A DNA stretch of 64,000 nucleotides, taken from JAXGXT01 sp040772665 (GTDB taxonomy: Bacteria > Bacillota > Clostridia > Lachnospirales > Anaerotignaceae). The notes beneath the pieces are model-generated. The model had not been told where the DNA came from. It saw only the letters and a program-made list of their open reading frames with translations, and did no database searches. Made by a program: the position numbers and the translations under genes. Of the stretch, positions 15,851 to 24,820 are shown piece after piece (the first letter of the stretch is position 1; every line of letters begins with the position of its first letter). The DNA lies in contig JAXGXT010000001.1 in NCBI GenBank assembly GCA_040772665.1, forward strand, positions 248,001 through 312,000, written 5' to 3'.

Positions 15851-17317
15851 TTAAAGCATAGGCGAAATAAGCCTTGATACCGCCTCTTTAAATTTAAACA
15901 TCCTGCCTCTTTTTTCATACCATTCTTTGGTGATTTCTATGCAGCCTTTTAAATCATTGTAAAAATCAGCCTCAAGAAGCTTCACAACATCAGGGTCATA
16001 TATAAAAGAATTTATTTCAAAATTAAGCCCAAAACTTCTTACGTCCATGTTGGCTGTGCCCACAGTTGCAACCATTCCGTCTATAAACAATGTTTTGCTG
16101 TGTATAAACCCTGTTTCATATTGATAACACTTAACTCCTGCATCAAGAAGCTCTCCCAAATAACTCATGCTTGCCCAGTAAACAAACGGATGGTCGGGGC
16201 GTCCGGGTATAATAATTCTAACATCAATTCCCGAAAGTGCCGCAACCCTTAAAGCTGTCAAAACTCCGTCATCAGGTGAAAAATAAGGTGTTTCTATCAA
16301 TATTGTTTTCTCGGCTTCATTAATCATTTTGAAATATCCGTTTTTAACACTTTGCCACTGCGTGTCAGGGCCGCTGCAAACAATTTGCACAGGTATGTTT
16401 CCATATTTTTTTAATTTTTTTGGAAAATATTTTTCATTGACAGAAATCTTCTTTTCAGCCGCAAAATTCCAATCCATAAGAAATCTAAGCTGCATTTGGT
16501 CAACAACTTCACCCTCAAACCTTACATGGGTATCTCTCCAGTAACCAAACCTTTTATCTTTTCCTAAATATTCATTTCCAATGTTAAACCCTCCCACATA
16601 TCCAAGAACACCGTCAATAACGGCAATCTTTCTGTGGTTTCTGCAGTTTATTCTTAAAAACTTCGGCGCCACAAAAGATACGGCCTCTCCTCCTGCAAGA
16701 ATAAGAGGCTTAAAAAAGTCCTGCCCTATAAGAAGATTGCCCATGTGGTCATAAAGAATTCTTACTTCAACACCTTCTGCAGCCTTTTTTGCAAGTTCTA
16801 TAATAATCTGCCTGCCCAGCTCATCTCCTCTTAAGATGTAATATTCAAGATGTATAAATTTTTCCGCCTTTTTTATATCTCTTATAAGCCTTTGAAACTT
16901 ATCTCCCCCATCAATAAAATGAGTAAGGGAATTGTTGTAGGTAAGCCAGCTGCCGCTGTTTATATTGAGAGAAGCAAAATCTTTAAGATTTGCATATTCT
17001 GCTCCCAGATCAATTCCGTCATGACTAAAAACTTGCCTTTCTACCTCATAAACCAAAACTTCATCTTTTTCCACATATTCAAAAAGCAAGTCTTGGTCTA
17101 TCTGAGTTTTTTTTGTAAAAACTTTTTGTTTGGAGGAAATTCTGCCAAAAATCAAATATATTAAAAAACCTACAACAGGAATAAAAAATAACACAAAAAG
17201 CCATGCCCAAGTACTGGCTGGGTTTCTTCTTTCAAAAAATACGACAACCCCGGCTAAAAAAACGTTCGCTGTAAAAACCATTGATATAATATAAACCGTT
17301 ATGTTAAGAGCATTCAT
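15851..17317 (-). CDS. cls: Cardiolipin synthase (PLD superfamily)
   Basis: A membrane enzyme that condenses two phosphatidylglycerols to cardiolipin and glycerol. It is 488 residues, typical of bacterial ClsA-type enzymes. Two N-terminal membrane spans (about 6-28 and 38-58) precede the tandem PLD domains. The catalytic motifs are HRKIAVIDG followed by GGFNIGNEY, and HSKTLFIDG followed by GTANMD. GGAGGG lies just before the ATG. It is monocistronic with its own terminator. Another phosphatidyltransferase of the family is possible, but the two-span plus two-HKD layout is standard. Confidence 0.92.
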   Translation of the reverse strand: MNALNITVYIISMVFTANVFLAGVVVFFERRNPASTWAWLFVLFFIPVVGFLIYLIFGRISSKQKVFTKKTQIDQDLLFEYVEKDEVLVYEVERQVFSHDGIDLGAEYANLKDFASLNINSGSWLTYNNSLTHFIDGGDKFQRLIRDIKKAEKFIHLEYYILRGDELGRQIIIELAKKAAEGVEVRILYDHMGNLLIGQDFFKPLILAGGEAVSFVAPKFLRINCRNHRKIAVIDGVLGYVGGFNIGNEYLGKDKRFGYWRDTHVRFEGEVVDQMQLRFLMDWNFAAEKKISVNEKYFPKKLKKYGNIPVQIVCSGPDTQWQSVKNGYFKMINEAEKTILIETPYFSPDDGVLTALRVAALSGIDVRIIIPGRPDHPFVYWASMSYLGELLDAGVKCYQYETGFIHSKTLFIDGMVATVGTANMDVRSFGLNFEINSFIYDPDVVKLLEADFYNDLKGCIEITKEWYEKRGRMFKFKEAVSRLISPML

Positions 17318-17501
17318 ATTTTTCCCTCCAAAACAATACCTTTTGACAATAAAATATATTTATTTTATATAAGAAGTATAACCCATACATAATTTTTTTG
17401 CCACTCTTTAAAATTAGCTATTCCCTAAATCAAAATATCATGGTAAAATGATATGCACATTGTACTACTATAGTGTACATTTCAAGGAGGACTTTTATAT
17501 T

Positions 17502-17957
17502 ATGAATTTAGGCGATTTTATTATTATTTTAGCGATTGTCTTGGCAATAGCACTTGGCGTTATGGTATATGTGGGAAAGAAAAACTATACCAAAAACCTG
17601 GAAGCACAATCTTTTATTAACCAATATAAAACGGTTACACCAATACTTGTTATTGATAAAAAATTTGAAAGACCAACACAAGAAAACCTTCCGAAAAACA
17701 TTTATGAAAAACTGCCAAAATCAGCAAAGCTTCGCAAAATGGCTATTGTAAAAGCAAAGGTAGGCCCCCAAATAACAACTCTTATGTGCGATAAAGTTGT
17801 TTATAACGCACTTGTTCCTAAAAAAACAGTTAAGGTAGAACTTGCGGGAGTTTATATCTCAAGTATAATCGGCCTTGATCTTGAAAACAAACGAAAGAAA
17901 ACCCTTGGCGAAAAAGTTTCTTTGTGGATGAATAAAAGAATAAACCAATCAAAATGA
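17502..17957 (+). CDS. Single-span membrane-anchored protein of unknown function
   Basis: The protein has 151 residues from the ATG at 17502, set by AAGGAGG at 17484-17490. Residues about 4-26 form one membrane span (DFIIILAIVLAIALGVMVYV). The rest is basic and soluble, probably cytoplasmic, rich in Lys and Val (KFERPTQENLPKNIYEKLPK), with a Cys near its middle (TTLMCDKVVYNALVPKK). It is a single gene with its own terminator, divergent from cls. No family is recognised. Confidence 0.7.
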   Translation: MNLGDFIIILAIVLAIALGVMVYVGKKNYTKNLEAQSFINQYKTVTPILVIDKKFERPTQENLPKNIYEKLPKSAKLRKMAIVKAKVGPQITTLMCDKVVYNALVPKKTVKVELAGVYISSIIGLDLENKRKKTLGEKVSLWMNKRINQSK

Positions 17958-17964
17958 TAACATT

Positions 17965-17999
17965 TACCCTTTTAGTTTTTGCTAATAAGGGTATTTTTA
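17965..17999 (+). terminator. Terminator of the single-span membrane protein gene
   Basis: TACCCTT pairs with AAGGGTA across a 17-base loop, followed by five T. The 240 bases after it, up to the next gene, are A/T-rich with no other feature I can support. Confidence 0.75.
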
Positions 18000-18238
18000 T
18001 TGAAAGAATACAAAAACCTTGGGATTTTTTGTCTCTTTTTTGCTTTTTTAAAAGGCTGTAATCAGTTGAATATACTATATTTTCGTGATAAAATTAATCA
18101 ATTAATTAAATTCGGAATTAAACAACTCTTATTTTACATAAGCTTAACTGATTTTTAAAAAATCAAAGTATTAACTTTGAATATATTTTGAATTTAATTA
18201 ATAAATAATAATAGATATTACATAAGGAGGTAAGCGGG

Positions 18239-19144
18239 GTGAAACCCAAAACAATCAGCACTGTAAAAGATCTTGAAGCCGACCTTTCGTCCTTAAGAAG
18301 AATCTTTGATAACGTCAGATTAATTGACCCGATTGCTCAAAAAGTAATTTCTTTTGATAGTTCGGAAAATATAGTTTATGACGATATGTATTGTTATGAG
18401 GTGTGGTCGAAAGAAGGTAAATGCGACAACTGCATATGTACAAAAACTTACAACGAAAATTCAAGAAAAACAAAATTTGAATTTAACGAAAATAATATTT
18501 TTTATATAGTAACTAAACCTGTAAAAGTTAAAACAAACTCCCACGGAGTTATTACAGCAATTATTCAAATAAGCAGTGAAGTTTCCAACGAGATTTTATT
18601 TGAAGCCTTTGGCAAAAACGATTTTGTTAAAAAAATTATAGAAACAAATAAAAAAATATATGAAGACTCTTTAACAAAGGTATATAACCGCCGCTATTTT
18701 GACGAAAGACTTTTTTTCCAAGAAAACAGAAATTCTCCTAAAATGGCTTTCATAATGCTTGATTTAAAAGATTTTAAAAACATAAACGACTCCTATGGCC
18801 ATATTGCAGGAGATAATGTTCTTAAAAAGGTTGCAGTAACTCTTAAGAAAAACGTAAGAGATTACGACTCTATTGTGCGTCTTGGCGGTGATGAGTTTCT
18901 TATTATTTTGCAAAACTGTGACGAAGTTACAGCCTTGAAAAAAATCGAAAAGCTTAAATCAGCCCTTAATTCAATTTTTTACAACGAAAAAGAAGGGCTT
19001 TTTATAGAAGGAGATTTCGGCTTTGCCATAACTGATTCTTTCATAAACAGCGAAAGCTTTATTACCGCAATGTTGTGTGAGGCAGACTTTAATATGTATA
19101 AATTCAAAAAAAGGGCATCTGAAAATGCCGCCTCTCAAATTTAA
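18239..19144 (+). CDS. Diguanylate cyclase with Cys-rich PAS-like sensor
   Basis: Makes c-di-GMP from two GTP. It has 301 residues from a GTG at 18239, set by AAGGAGG at 18223-18229. Residues about 1-125 look PAS-like and include the Cys cluster YCYEVWSKEGKCDNCICTKT, spaced as in a possible metal or redox site. The GGDEF domain (about 138-295) has DSLTKVYNRRYFD at its start and an intact active site RLGGDEF. The RDYD sequence five residues before GGDEF fits the product-inhibition I-site. No membrane span is seen, so it should be cytosolic. It is monocistronic, with a strong terminator. Confidence 0.9.
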   Translation: MKPKTISTVKDLEADLSSLRRIFDNVRLIDPIAQKVISFDSSENIVYDDMYCYEVWSKEGKCDNCICTKTYNENSRKTKFEFNENNIFYIVTKPVKVKTNSHGVITAIIQISSEVSNEILFEAFGKNDFVKKIIETNKKIYEDSLTKVYNRRYFDERLFFQENRNSPKMAFIMLDLKDFKNINDSYGHIAGDNVLKKVAVTLKKNVRDYDSIVRLGGDEFLIILQNCDEVTALKKIEKLKSALNSIFYNEKEGLFIEGDFGFAITDSFINSESFITAMLCEADFNMYKFKKRASENAASQI

Positions 19145-19174
19145 AAAGTATTTTAATTATAAGAAAATTTTTAT

Positions 19175-19221
19175 AACAACAGCCGGAAATTAGGAACATC
19201 CTAAAACCGGCTGTTGTTTTT
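19175..19221 (+). terminator. Terminator of the diguanylate cyclase gene
   Basis: AACAACAGCCGG pairs perfectly with CCGGCTGTTGTT, followed by a run of T. Confidence 0.88.
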
Positions 19222-19298
19222 AAGCTTTAAAGACCTTAGTTTGCAAATCTCCTTAAGGCACTTACTAAAGCTTTAGTTTTTTAACTTCATTTATAATT

Positions 19299-19799
19299 TT
19301 AAAATGTTTGATATGCATCTATAGATTTTTCAATATTAATGCTGAAAATATAGTCTGCATGGTTAACAATTCCAAGGCATTTGTCAGTTCCGGTTATTAT
19401 TACATCCATATAACCGCTGCGTCTTTCAAGAGCCTCTATTAATTCACACTCTTCAATATAACCATCTTTAATGGCATTAAGAACACCATCAAGTATAAGC
19501 ATTTCACACTCGCCTGTTTCCAATATTTTTTTGCTGAAATTAAGTGACGTTTTAACTTCGTTTTTAATTTCACCGTGGTCTTCAGGTTCGATTTTATCTC
19601 TGTTTTTTTCAAATCTAAAAACCCTAAAGTCAGGCTCAAGCCTTTTAAGAATAAGATTTTCTTTATTGTTGTTATAATCTAAAAACTGAACCATAACAAC
19701 GCTCATTCCTTCACTTACAGCACGCATCCCCTGGCCTATGGCAAGGGTTGTTTTTCCCTTTCCCATGCCATAATACATATATACATGACCCTTTCGCAT
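19299..19799 (-). CDS. CobO/BtuR-type corrinoid adenosyltransferase-like P-loop protein
   Basis: The family adenosylates cob(I)alamin using ATP. The protein has 166 residues, slightly short for the family. The atypical P-loop MYYGMGKGKTTLAIGQGMRA is at 8-27 and VVMVQFLDY follows. The Walker B-like strand reads MLILDGVLNAIKDGYI, where most relatives have Asp-Glu and this one has Asp-Gly. IITGTDK comes near the C terminus. No other cobalamin gene is near. It is either a diverged adenosyltransferase or a paralogue that has changed role. The start follows a weak purine-rich stretch only. Confidence 0.75.
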   Translation of the reverse strand: MRKGHVYMYYGMGKGKTTLAIGQGMRAVSEGMSVVMVQFLDYNNNKENLILKRLEPDFRVFRFEKNRDKIEPEDHGEIKNEVKTSLNFSKKILETGECEMLILDGVLNAIKDGYIEECELIEALERRSGYMDVIITGTDKCLGIVNHADYIFSINIEKSIDAYQTF

Positions 19800-19888
19800 A
19801 TCTTATGCACCTCATGTCTTTAAAAATATTCAGCAATCCAAGAAAGTTTAAACCTTATGTACTGATTTGTCAATACGCTTTTATGTAA

Positions 19889-20104
19889 TCACTGCTCATT
19901 AAAAACTTCCAGTTCCAGTTTGCCCTTTGTGACTTCATTAATAACATAATAAATCATGCTTTCTTCAGCCTTGAAATAAATTTCCAAAGACACTATGTCT
20001 TTAATCTTGTTTCCGTCGTTTCTCCATATTTCTTTTATTTTGTTTTCAATTTTTTTAGTGTCAACTTTATACTGTCCAAGTTCAATATAAAAATTACAGT
20101 TCAT
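19889..20104 (-). CDS. Small conserved-looking protein (DUF6465-like)
   Basis: The protein has 71 residues from the ATG at 20104, chosen over a longer reading because GGAGGAAAG lies just before it. The sequence NCNFYIELGQYKVDTKKIEN, then KEIWRNDGNKIKDIVSLEIY and YYVINEVTKGKLELEVF, resembles a short Lachnospiraceae family I recall as DUF6465 (from memory, unverified). It is probably a small alpha/beta fold and its function is unknown. It lies between the CobO-like and SSB-like genes on the same strand. Confidence 0.6.
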   Translation of the reverse strand: MNCNFYIELGQYKVDTKKIENKIKEIWRNDGNKIKDIVSLEIYFKAEESMIYYVINEVTKGKLELEVFNEQ

Positions 20105-20187
20105 TAACTTTCCTCCCGCACCCATTGTCTTTTGTAATCAAACACGATTTTTGTTTAAGTTTACTATGACAGGATAAAAAAGTCAAT

Positions 20188-20823
20188 TTACAAAACTTCC
20201 TTTTCCTCTTCCTTTTTCTCCATTCTTGAAGCAGAAATTTCATATGCCGTTCTTTCTTCTATTGCCTCGTCTGTTTTCTTTTGATAAAGTCTGCTTTGCA
20301 TTCTTCCCCATACATGAATGTTATCGCCCACTTCCAAACCGCTTATATATTTTGCATTTCTGCCCCAAAATATACAAGGAATATAATCGCTTTTGTTGTA
20401 TGCACGGTTAACGGCAAGCAAAACATCGGCAATTTCTCTGCCAAAAGGTGTTGTTCTATATACAGGCGGCTTGCAAACAAAGCCGTTTAGAAAAACCTGA
20501 TTGTCGTCTTCTCCTTCTTCTTTTACCATTTCCCTTGCAAAAATTGTAAGAACAAGCCTGTTTCTTTTATTAGCAACACTGTTGTAGCTTCTTATCTGCC
20601 CTTTTAACACAACTTTGTCCCCAACTTCAAGGCTTTCACCATTCATAATTCTTTCTGATATGGTAACGGGCAAAACGTCGCAGTTGCCGCTTAACCTTGC
20701 GCTTTTTATCTCAAAACTATAAAACCCTTCACCATATGTTTCATGGCTGAAAATAACGTCGCTTGCCACCTCTCCGCTTAAAACAATACTATTGTTGTCG
20801 GTATTTAATATATTCTTAGGCAT
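20188..20823 (-). CDS. Single-stranded-DNA-binding-like protein with two OB folds
   Basis: The protein has 211 residues. Two successive OB-fold-like regions are visible, at about 10-97 (NSIVLSGEVASDVIFSHETY ... VGDKVVLKGQIRSYN) and 106-200 (VFLNGFVCKPPVYRTTPFGR ... YIPCIFWGRNAKYISGLEVG). The second matches the canonical bacterial SSB pattern best. The usual acidic C-terminal tip that recruits partner proteins (DDIPF-like) is missing; the protein ends KKEEEKEVL. It may be an accessory SSB or PriB-like protein rather than the replicative SSB. It has no clear operon partner. Confidence 0.75.
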   Translation of the reverse strand: MPKNILNTDNNSIVLSGEVASDVIFSHETYGEGFYSFEIKSARLSGNCDVLPVTISERIMNGESLEVGDKVVLKGQIRSYNSVANKRNRLVLTIFAREMVKEEGEDDNQVFLNGFVCKPPVYRTTPFGREIADVLLAVNRAYNKSDYIPCIFWGRNAKYISGLEVGDNIHVWGRMQSRLYQKKTDEAIEERTAYEISASRMEKKEEEKEVL

Positions 20824-20921
20824 TCTTTTATTCTCCCCTCAAGCGTAAATTTGACTATATAACAGATTTATTCATCTAAGCCAAATATATTCTCTTTAAA
20901 TGCCGAGGAAAATTTTAAAAT

Positions 20922-21503
20922 CTATACTGTTGCGCCGCTTATAACTGCCGCCGCAACTGCCGCCAATACCTTTGGAATATCTTTTTCCTTATAATCTTTT
21001 TTATATAAAAACTCTTGGGGCAGAACAAAACTTCCGTCAGCCCTTAAAAGCATTCTTTGAACACAGCCTTGAAGTTCTCCTGAAAACCCTAACCCCACAC
21101 TTGATACAGTAACGCTTGCAGTATGATTAAAGCCGCAGGTTATAACAATTGTTTCTCCTCCTGTGCTTATTGTTTTGGGAAGCTCCAAGTCGCTGTCTAA
21201 AATTAAAAAATTTCTGCTTTTTAAAAATGTGTCGAGGAAAATCTCATCCTTTTTTCCTTTTAAAAGAAAAAGAAGTATGTCAAACCTTAAAACATCAAAA
21301 CTCTCATTTTTTTCTGTATAGTTTCCAAGCTGAACAATAAAAACTTTTGCCTTTTTCAAAACAGCTTCCATGTATGCCCTTCTTGCATCTTCGCTATTTT
21401 TTAGACAAAAAGCAGAAAAGTCAATTTTGTTTTCTTTAAACATTTCCCTCATAACTTTAAAAGCAACCATGTTCTCATCGCCTAAAATACCGATTGTAAG
21501 CAT
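20922..21503 (-). CDS. Protein of unknown function with Rossmann-like N terminus
   Basis: The protein has 193 residues. It begins MLTIGILGDENMVAFKVMRE, a beta strand, turn and helix that looks Rossmann-like, then LKKAKVFIVQLGNYTEKNES. A middle region has ILDSDLELPKTISTGGETIV and FNHTASVTVSSVGLGFSG, and the C terminus is Ala-rich (VLAAVAAAVISGATV). The overall flow vaguely recalls Mur-ligase or nucleotide-binding proteins, but no P-loop or catalytic signature is present and I do not assign a function. It lies between the SSB-like gene and the RND operon, with the RND terminator upstream, so it is transcribed separately. Confidence 0.6.
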   Translation of the reverse strand: MLTIGILGDENMVAFKVMREMFKENKIDFSAFCLKNSEDARRAYMEAVLKKAKVFIVQLGNYTEKNESFDVLRFDILLFLLKGKKDEIFLDTFLKSRNFLILDSDLELPKTISTGGETIVITCGFNHTASVTVSSVGLGFSGELQGCVQRMLLRADGSFVLPQEFLYKKDYKEKDIPKVLAAVAAAVISGATV

Positions 21504-21598
21504 AAAAACACCCCTTCAATGGGATATTTTTTGCAAAAGAGAAAATTTTTATTCATTCCATAACTTTCTTTGAAACAGACCCTTACACACGCCATTGC

Positions 21599-21642
21599 AA
21601 AAAACAATAAAAAGAACGGACACAAAGCTTTCGTGCCCGTTC
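21599..21642 (-). terminator. Terminator of the RND efflux operon
   Basis: On the minus strand GAACGG (extended by GCAC/GTGT) pairs with CCGTTC around GAAAGCTTT, followed by TTTTTATTGTTTTTT. Confidence 0.85.
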
Positions 21643-21670
21643 AAAGTATATTTCTTTATAAAGCAAAGCT

Positions 21671-24600
21671 TTATATTTCTGCCTTTTTATTTTTAATAGC
21701 TTTTTTGTTGGCTTTTTTATCCTGTCTTATTCTCTTGTTCTCTGCTCTGTTTCTTATTCTGTATTTATCCACAAGCATATAAATCACAGGTATAAGAATA
21801 AGTGTTACCAAAGTAGAAAGTGAAAGTCCGAAAATAATGGAAATTGCCATTGGCTGCTGCATTTCCATACCCTCGCTCATGGCAAGCCCAAGAGGCACCA
21901 TGCCTAAAACAGTTGTAAGGGTTGTCATAAGTATAGGTCTTAAACGGTCAGGGCCTGCTTTTAAAATAGCCTCAAAAGATGTCATGCCCCTGCCCACGTT
22001 CTGGTTTGCCGCATCAACAAGAACAATTCCGTTATTAACAACCATACCAACAAGCATTATAAAGCCTAAAAAGGCAACAACTGTAATGCTTTTTCCTGTT
22101 ACAAACAATCCTAAAATTCCTCCCGTAAGAGAAATCGGTATGGAAAACATAATTATAAAAGGATAGATAAGCGATTCAAACTGGCTTGCCATAATCATAT
22201 AAACAAGAAGCACTGCAATAACAAGTGCAAGACCAAGCTTTTGGAATGAATCGTTCATTTCTTCCAATGTACCTGTAAATTCATGGGTTACTTCTTTAGG
22301 CATAATATACGTATCCAGCTTGCTTTCAACATCACGCTGAATAGATTTCATATCACGCCCGTATGATTTTATTGTAACATCAATATATCTGTGGTGGTTA
22401 TTTCTTGTTATGCTTACAGAAGATTCATCCATAACAATGTCTGCAAGCTCAGTAATAGGAATAACAACGCCCCTCTGTGATGTTACAGTCAGATTTTTAA
22501 AATCATTAAGATATTTTGTGTTTTCTTTATTTTGCCTAATTCTTACGTCAATTTCCGTTCCGTCAATTTTAAATTGCGTGGCAACATTTCCGTTTATGGC
22601 ATTGCTTAGTGTGGTTGCAACCTGTGCTGCAGAAACTCCATACATAGATGCCTTTTCCCTTTTCATAACAATCTTTGCCTCAGGAAGAATATCTCCTGCA
22701 GAGCTGTTAACCTCTAAAACTCCGTCAATTTCCATAAGCAGCTTTTCTAAATCATTTCCGATTTCTCTTAAAATATCATTTTCATCACCTGTTATTCTAA
22801 GCACAACACCAGAATCTCCATAGCTGCCCATAGCCATACTGCTGGCACTTACAGAAATTTCACATCCTGCAAAATCCTTAAATCTATCATCAAGTTGTTT
22901 TGCTAATGTCTTGGAGGAAACGGTTCTGTCTTTTTTATTTATAAGATTAAGCATAAGAGTTGCAGAATCCGACTGCCCTTGACCATATCCCATGCTGCCA
23001 ATCATTGCATATGAAGTTTCAACTTCTGAAATACCGTCAATCTCCGCAATAACCTTATCAACAACCTTTTCGGTTTCTTCAATTGCAGAGCCTCTTGGAA
23101 GAGATACATTAATGGAAACTACACCCTCATCCATATCAGGCATAAAGTCAAAGCCCATAATAGGCAAAAGGGAAAGTGTGCCGATAAAAATTACCATAAC
23201 AACAGCAACAACCTTTTTCTTGTTTCCAAGACACCAAAAAAGAAGTTTTTTGTATGAATCCTCCATTTTGATAAAACCTTTTTCCCATTTGGCAAAAAAT
23301 TTATTTATTCCTTTTAAGTCCTTTTCTTCCTTATTTTCCAAAAACATTTCAGCCTTTAACATTTTGCTGCAAGCCATAGGCACAAATGTAAGTGAAACAA
23401 TAAGTGAAGCAAAAAGAGAAAAACATATTGCAAGAGTTAAGTCCTTAAAAATATCTCCTATAATTCCGCCTGTAAACATAAGCGGAACAAAAACACCCAT
23501 TGTTGTAAGGGTTGAAGCGGTAACCGCCATTGCAACCTCATTTGTGCCTCGTGCCGCCGCCTCTTTGGGGTCGGGGTTAAGCTTCATGTGTGAATAGATG
23601 TTTTCAAGAACAACTATGGAGTTATCCACAAGCATACCTATACCTATGGCTAAACCACCCATGCTTATCATGTTCATAGACATGCCCGCCACCCACATTG
23701 CGGCAAGGGTTGTTATAATAGATGTGGGTATAGAAACACCTATGATAAATGAAATTTTTCCTGAACGAAGAAAAACAAAAATTACAAGTATTGCAAGCAC
23801 AGCCGCCTGAAACGCAGTGCTGATAATATTATTTACAGAAGTTTTAATATATTCTGACGTGTCAGAAAGCATACTGCTGGAAAGCTGAGGATATTCCTCC
23901 AACACCTTGGCTATTTCCTTATTAACCTTTTCGGAAATATCAACTATATTGGCATTGGATTGTTTTTGTATAACAAGTAAAAGTGCAGGATGACCATCAA
24001 TTATAGTATAGCTGTCTTTATCCTTTTGAATAATATTAACCTCTGCCACATCCCTAAGGTGAATTAAACTTCCTAAAGGAGTTGTAATTGGTAAATCACG
24101 AATTTCATCAACAGATGTAAACTTACCCTCTGTTTTAACCTGAATTTTTTCAGAACCCTGGCTTACACTTCCCACAGGGTAGCTTATGTTTTCAGAAGAA
24201 AGAGCCTGTGTAATAAGAGTTTGGCTAAGCCCATAACCTTGCATCTTTTCAGAATTAAGGGATATTTCAACCTCCTGCTCATCTCCGCCCATTATGGAAA
24301 CACTTGTAACACCTTCAATTTTTTCAAATCTTCTCACAAGGGTATCTTTTGTAAGGTTGTTAAGCTCTGTGGATGTTAAAGCATCGCTTTTAAAACCTAC
24401 ATAAAGTGCTGTCATAGATTCAATGTCTATTTTTAAAACCATAGGGTCATTACATCCGCTTGGAAGATAGCCTTTAACCATGTCCACTTTTTCCCTCATA
24501 TCAACGGCGGCAAGGTCAACATCTGTTTTGTCATTAAACATCACCATTATCATTGAAGAACCTGCTGATGAAGTTGAAGAAAGTGTGTCAACATTTGATA

Positions 24601-24817
24601 TAGCACCCAATGATTCTTCCAAAGGCTTTGTAACAAGGGTTTCTATTTCTTCCGGCCCTGCCCCCGGATATGTGGTGGATACAATAGCAATAGGAATATC
24701 CATTTTAGGCATAAGGTCAAGGTTAAGCGAAGTATATGCAACAAGGCCTCCAAGTATTGCTATAAGCATAACCATTATTGTTGTTACGGGCCTTCTTATA
24801 GATGTTCTGGCAAACAT
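21671..24817 (-). CDS. RND-family efflux transporter (HAE1/SwrC-like)
   Basis: A 1048-residue proton-driven exporter with the standard duplicated layout of 12 membrane spans and two large external loops. It starts FARTSIRRPVTTIMVMLIAI. Porter-domain signature YPGAGPEEIETLVTKPLEE follows. The TM4 motif GMLVDNSIVVLENIY has Asp-Asn where AcrB has the Asp-Asp proton relay, a common state in HAE1 relatives. The second-half fusion signature is FVTGKSITVVAFLGFIMLVG. It starts three bases after the adaptor stop, so the two are translationally linked, under a MarR gene. No TolC-like outer-membrane partner is present, which fits a one-membrane cell. Substrates are unknown; drugs, bile acids or lipopeptides are typical. 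Confidence 0.93.
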   Translation of the reverse strand: MFARTSIRRPVTTIMVMLIAILGGLVAYTSLNLDLMPKMDIPIAIVSTTYPGAGPEEIETLVTKPLEESLGAISNVDTLSSTSSAGSSMIMVMFNDKTDVDLAAVDMREKVDMVKGYLPSGCNDPMVLKIDIESMTALYVGFKSDALTSTELNNLTKDTLVRRFEKIEGVTSVSIMGGDEQEVEISLNSEKMQGYGLSQTLITQALSSENISYPVGSVSQGSEKIQVKTEGKFTSVDEIRDLPITTPLGSLIHLRDVAEVNIIQKDKDSYTIIDGHPALLLVIQKQSNANIVDISEKVNKEIAKVLEEYPQLSSSMLSDTSEYIKTSVNNIISTAFQAAVLAILVIFVFLRSGKISFIIGVSIPTSIITTLAAMWVAGMSMNMISMGGLAIGIGMLVDNSIVVLENIYSHMKLNPDPKEAAARGTNEVAMAVTASTLTTMGVFVPLMFTGGIIGDIFKDLTLAICFSLFASLIVSLTFVPMACSKMLKAEMFLENKEEKDLKGINKFFAKWEKGFIKMEDSYKKLLFWCLGNKKKVVAVVMVIFIGTLSLLPIMGFDFMPDMDEGVVSINVSLPRGSAIEETEKVVDKVIAEIDGISEVETSYAMIGSMGYGQGQSDSATLMLNLINKKDRTVSSKTLAKQLDDRFKDFAGCEISVSASSMAMGSYGDSGVVLRITGDENDILREIGNDLEKLLMEIDGVLEVNSSAGDILPEAKIVMKREKASMYGVSAAQVATTLSNAINGNVATQFKIDGTEIDVRIRQNKENTKYLNDFKNLTVTSQRGVVIPITELADIVMDESSVSITRNNHHRYIDVTIKSYGRDMKSIQRDVESKLDTYIMPKEVTHEFTGTLEEMNDSFQKLGLALVIAVLLVYMIMASQFESLIYPFIIMFSIPISLTGGILGLFVTGKSITVVAFLGFIMLVGMVVNNGIVLVDAANQNVGRGMTSFEAILKAGPDRLRPILMTTLTTVLGMVPLGLAMSEGMEMQQPMAISIIFGLSLSTLVTLILIPVIYMLVDKYRIRNRAENKRIRQDKKANKKAIKNKKAEI

Positions 24818-24820
24818 TAT

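Noticed and set aside
19299..19799. Firm cobO gene symbol
   Set aside because: The altered Walker B-like motif and lack of corrinoid neighbours make the activity uncertain.
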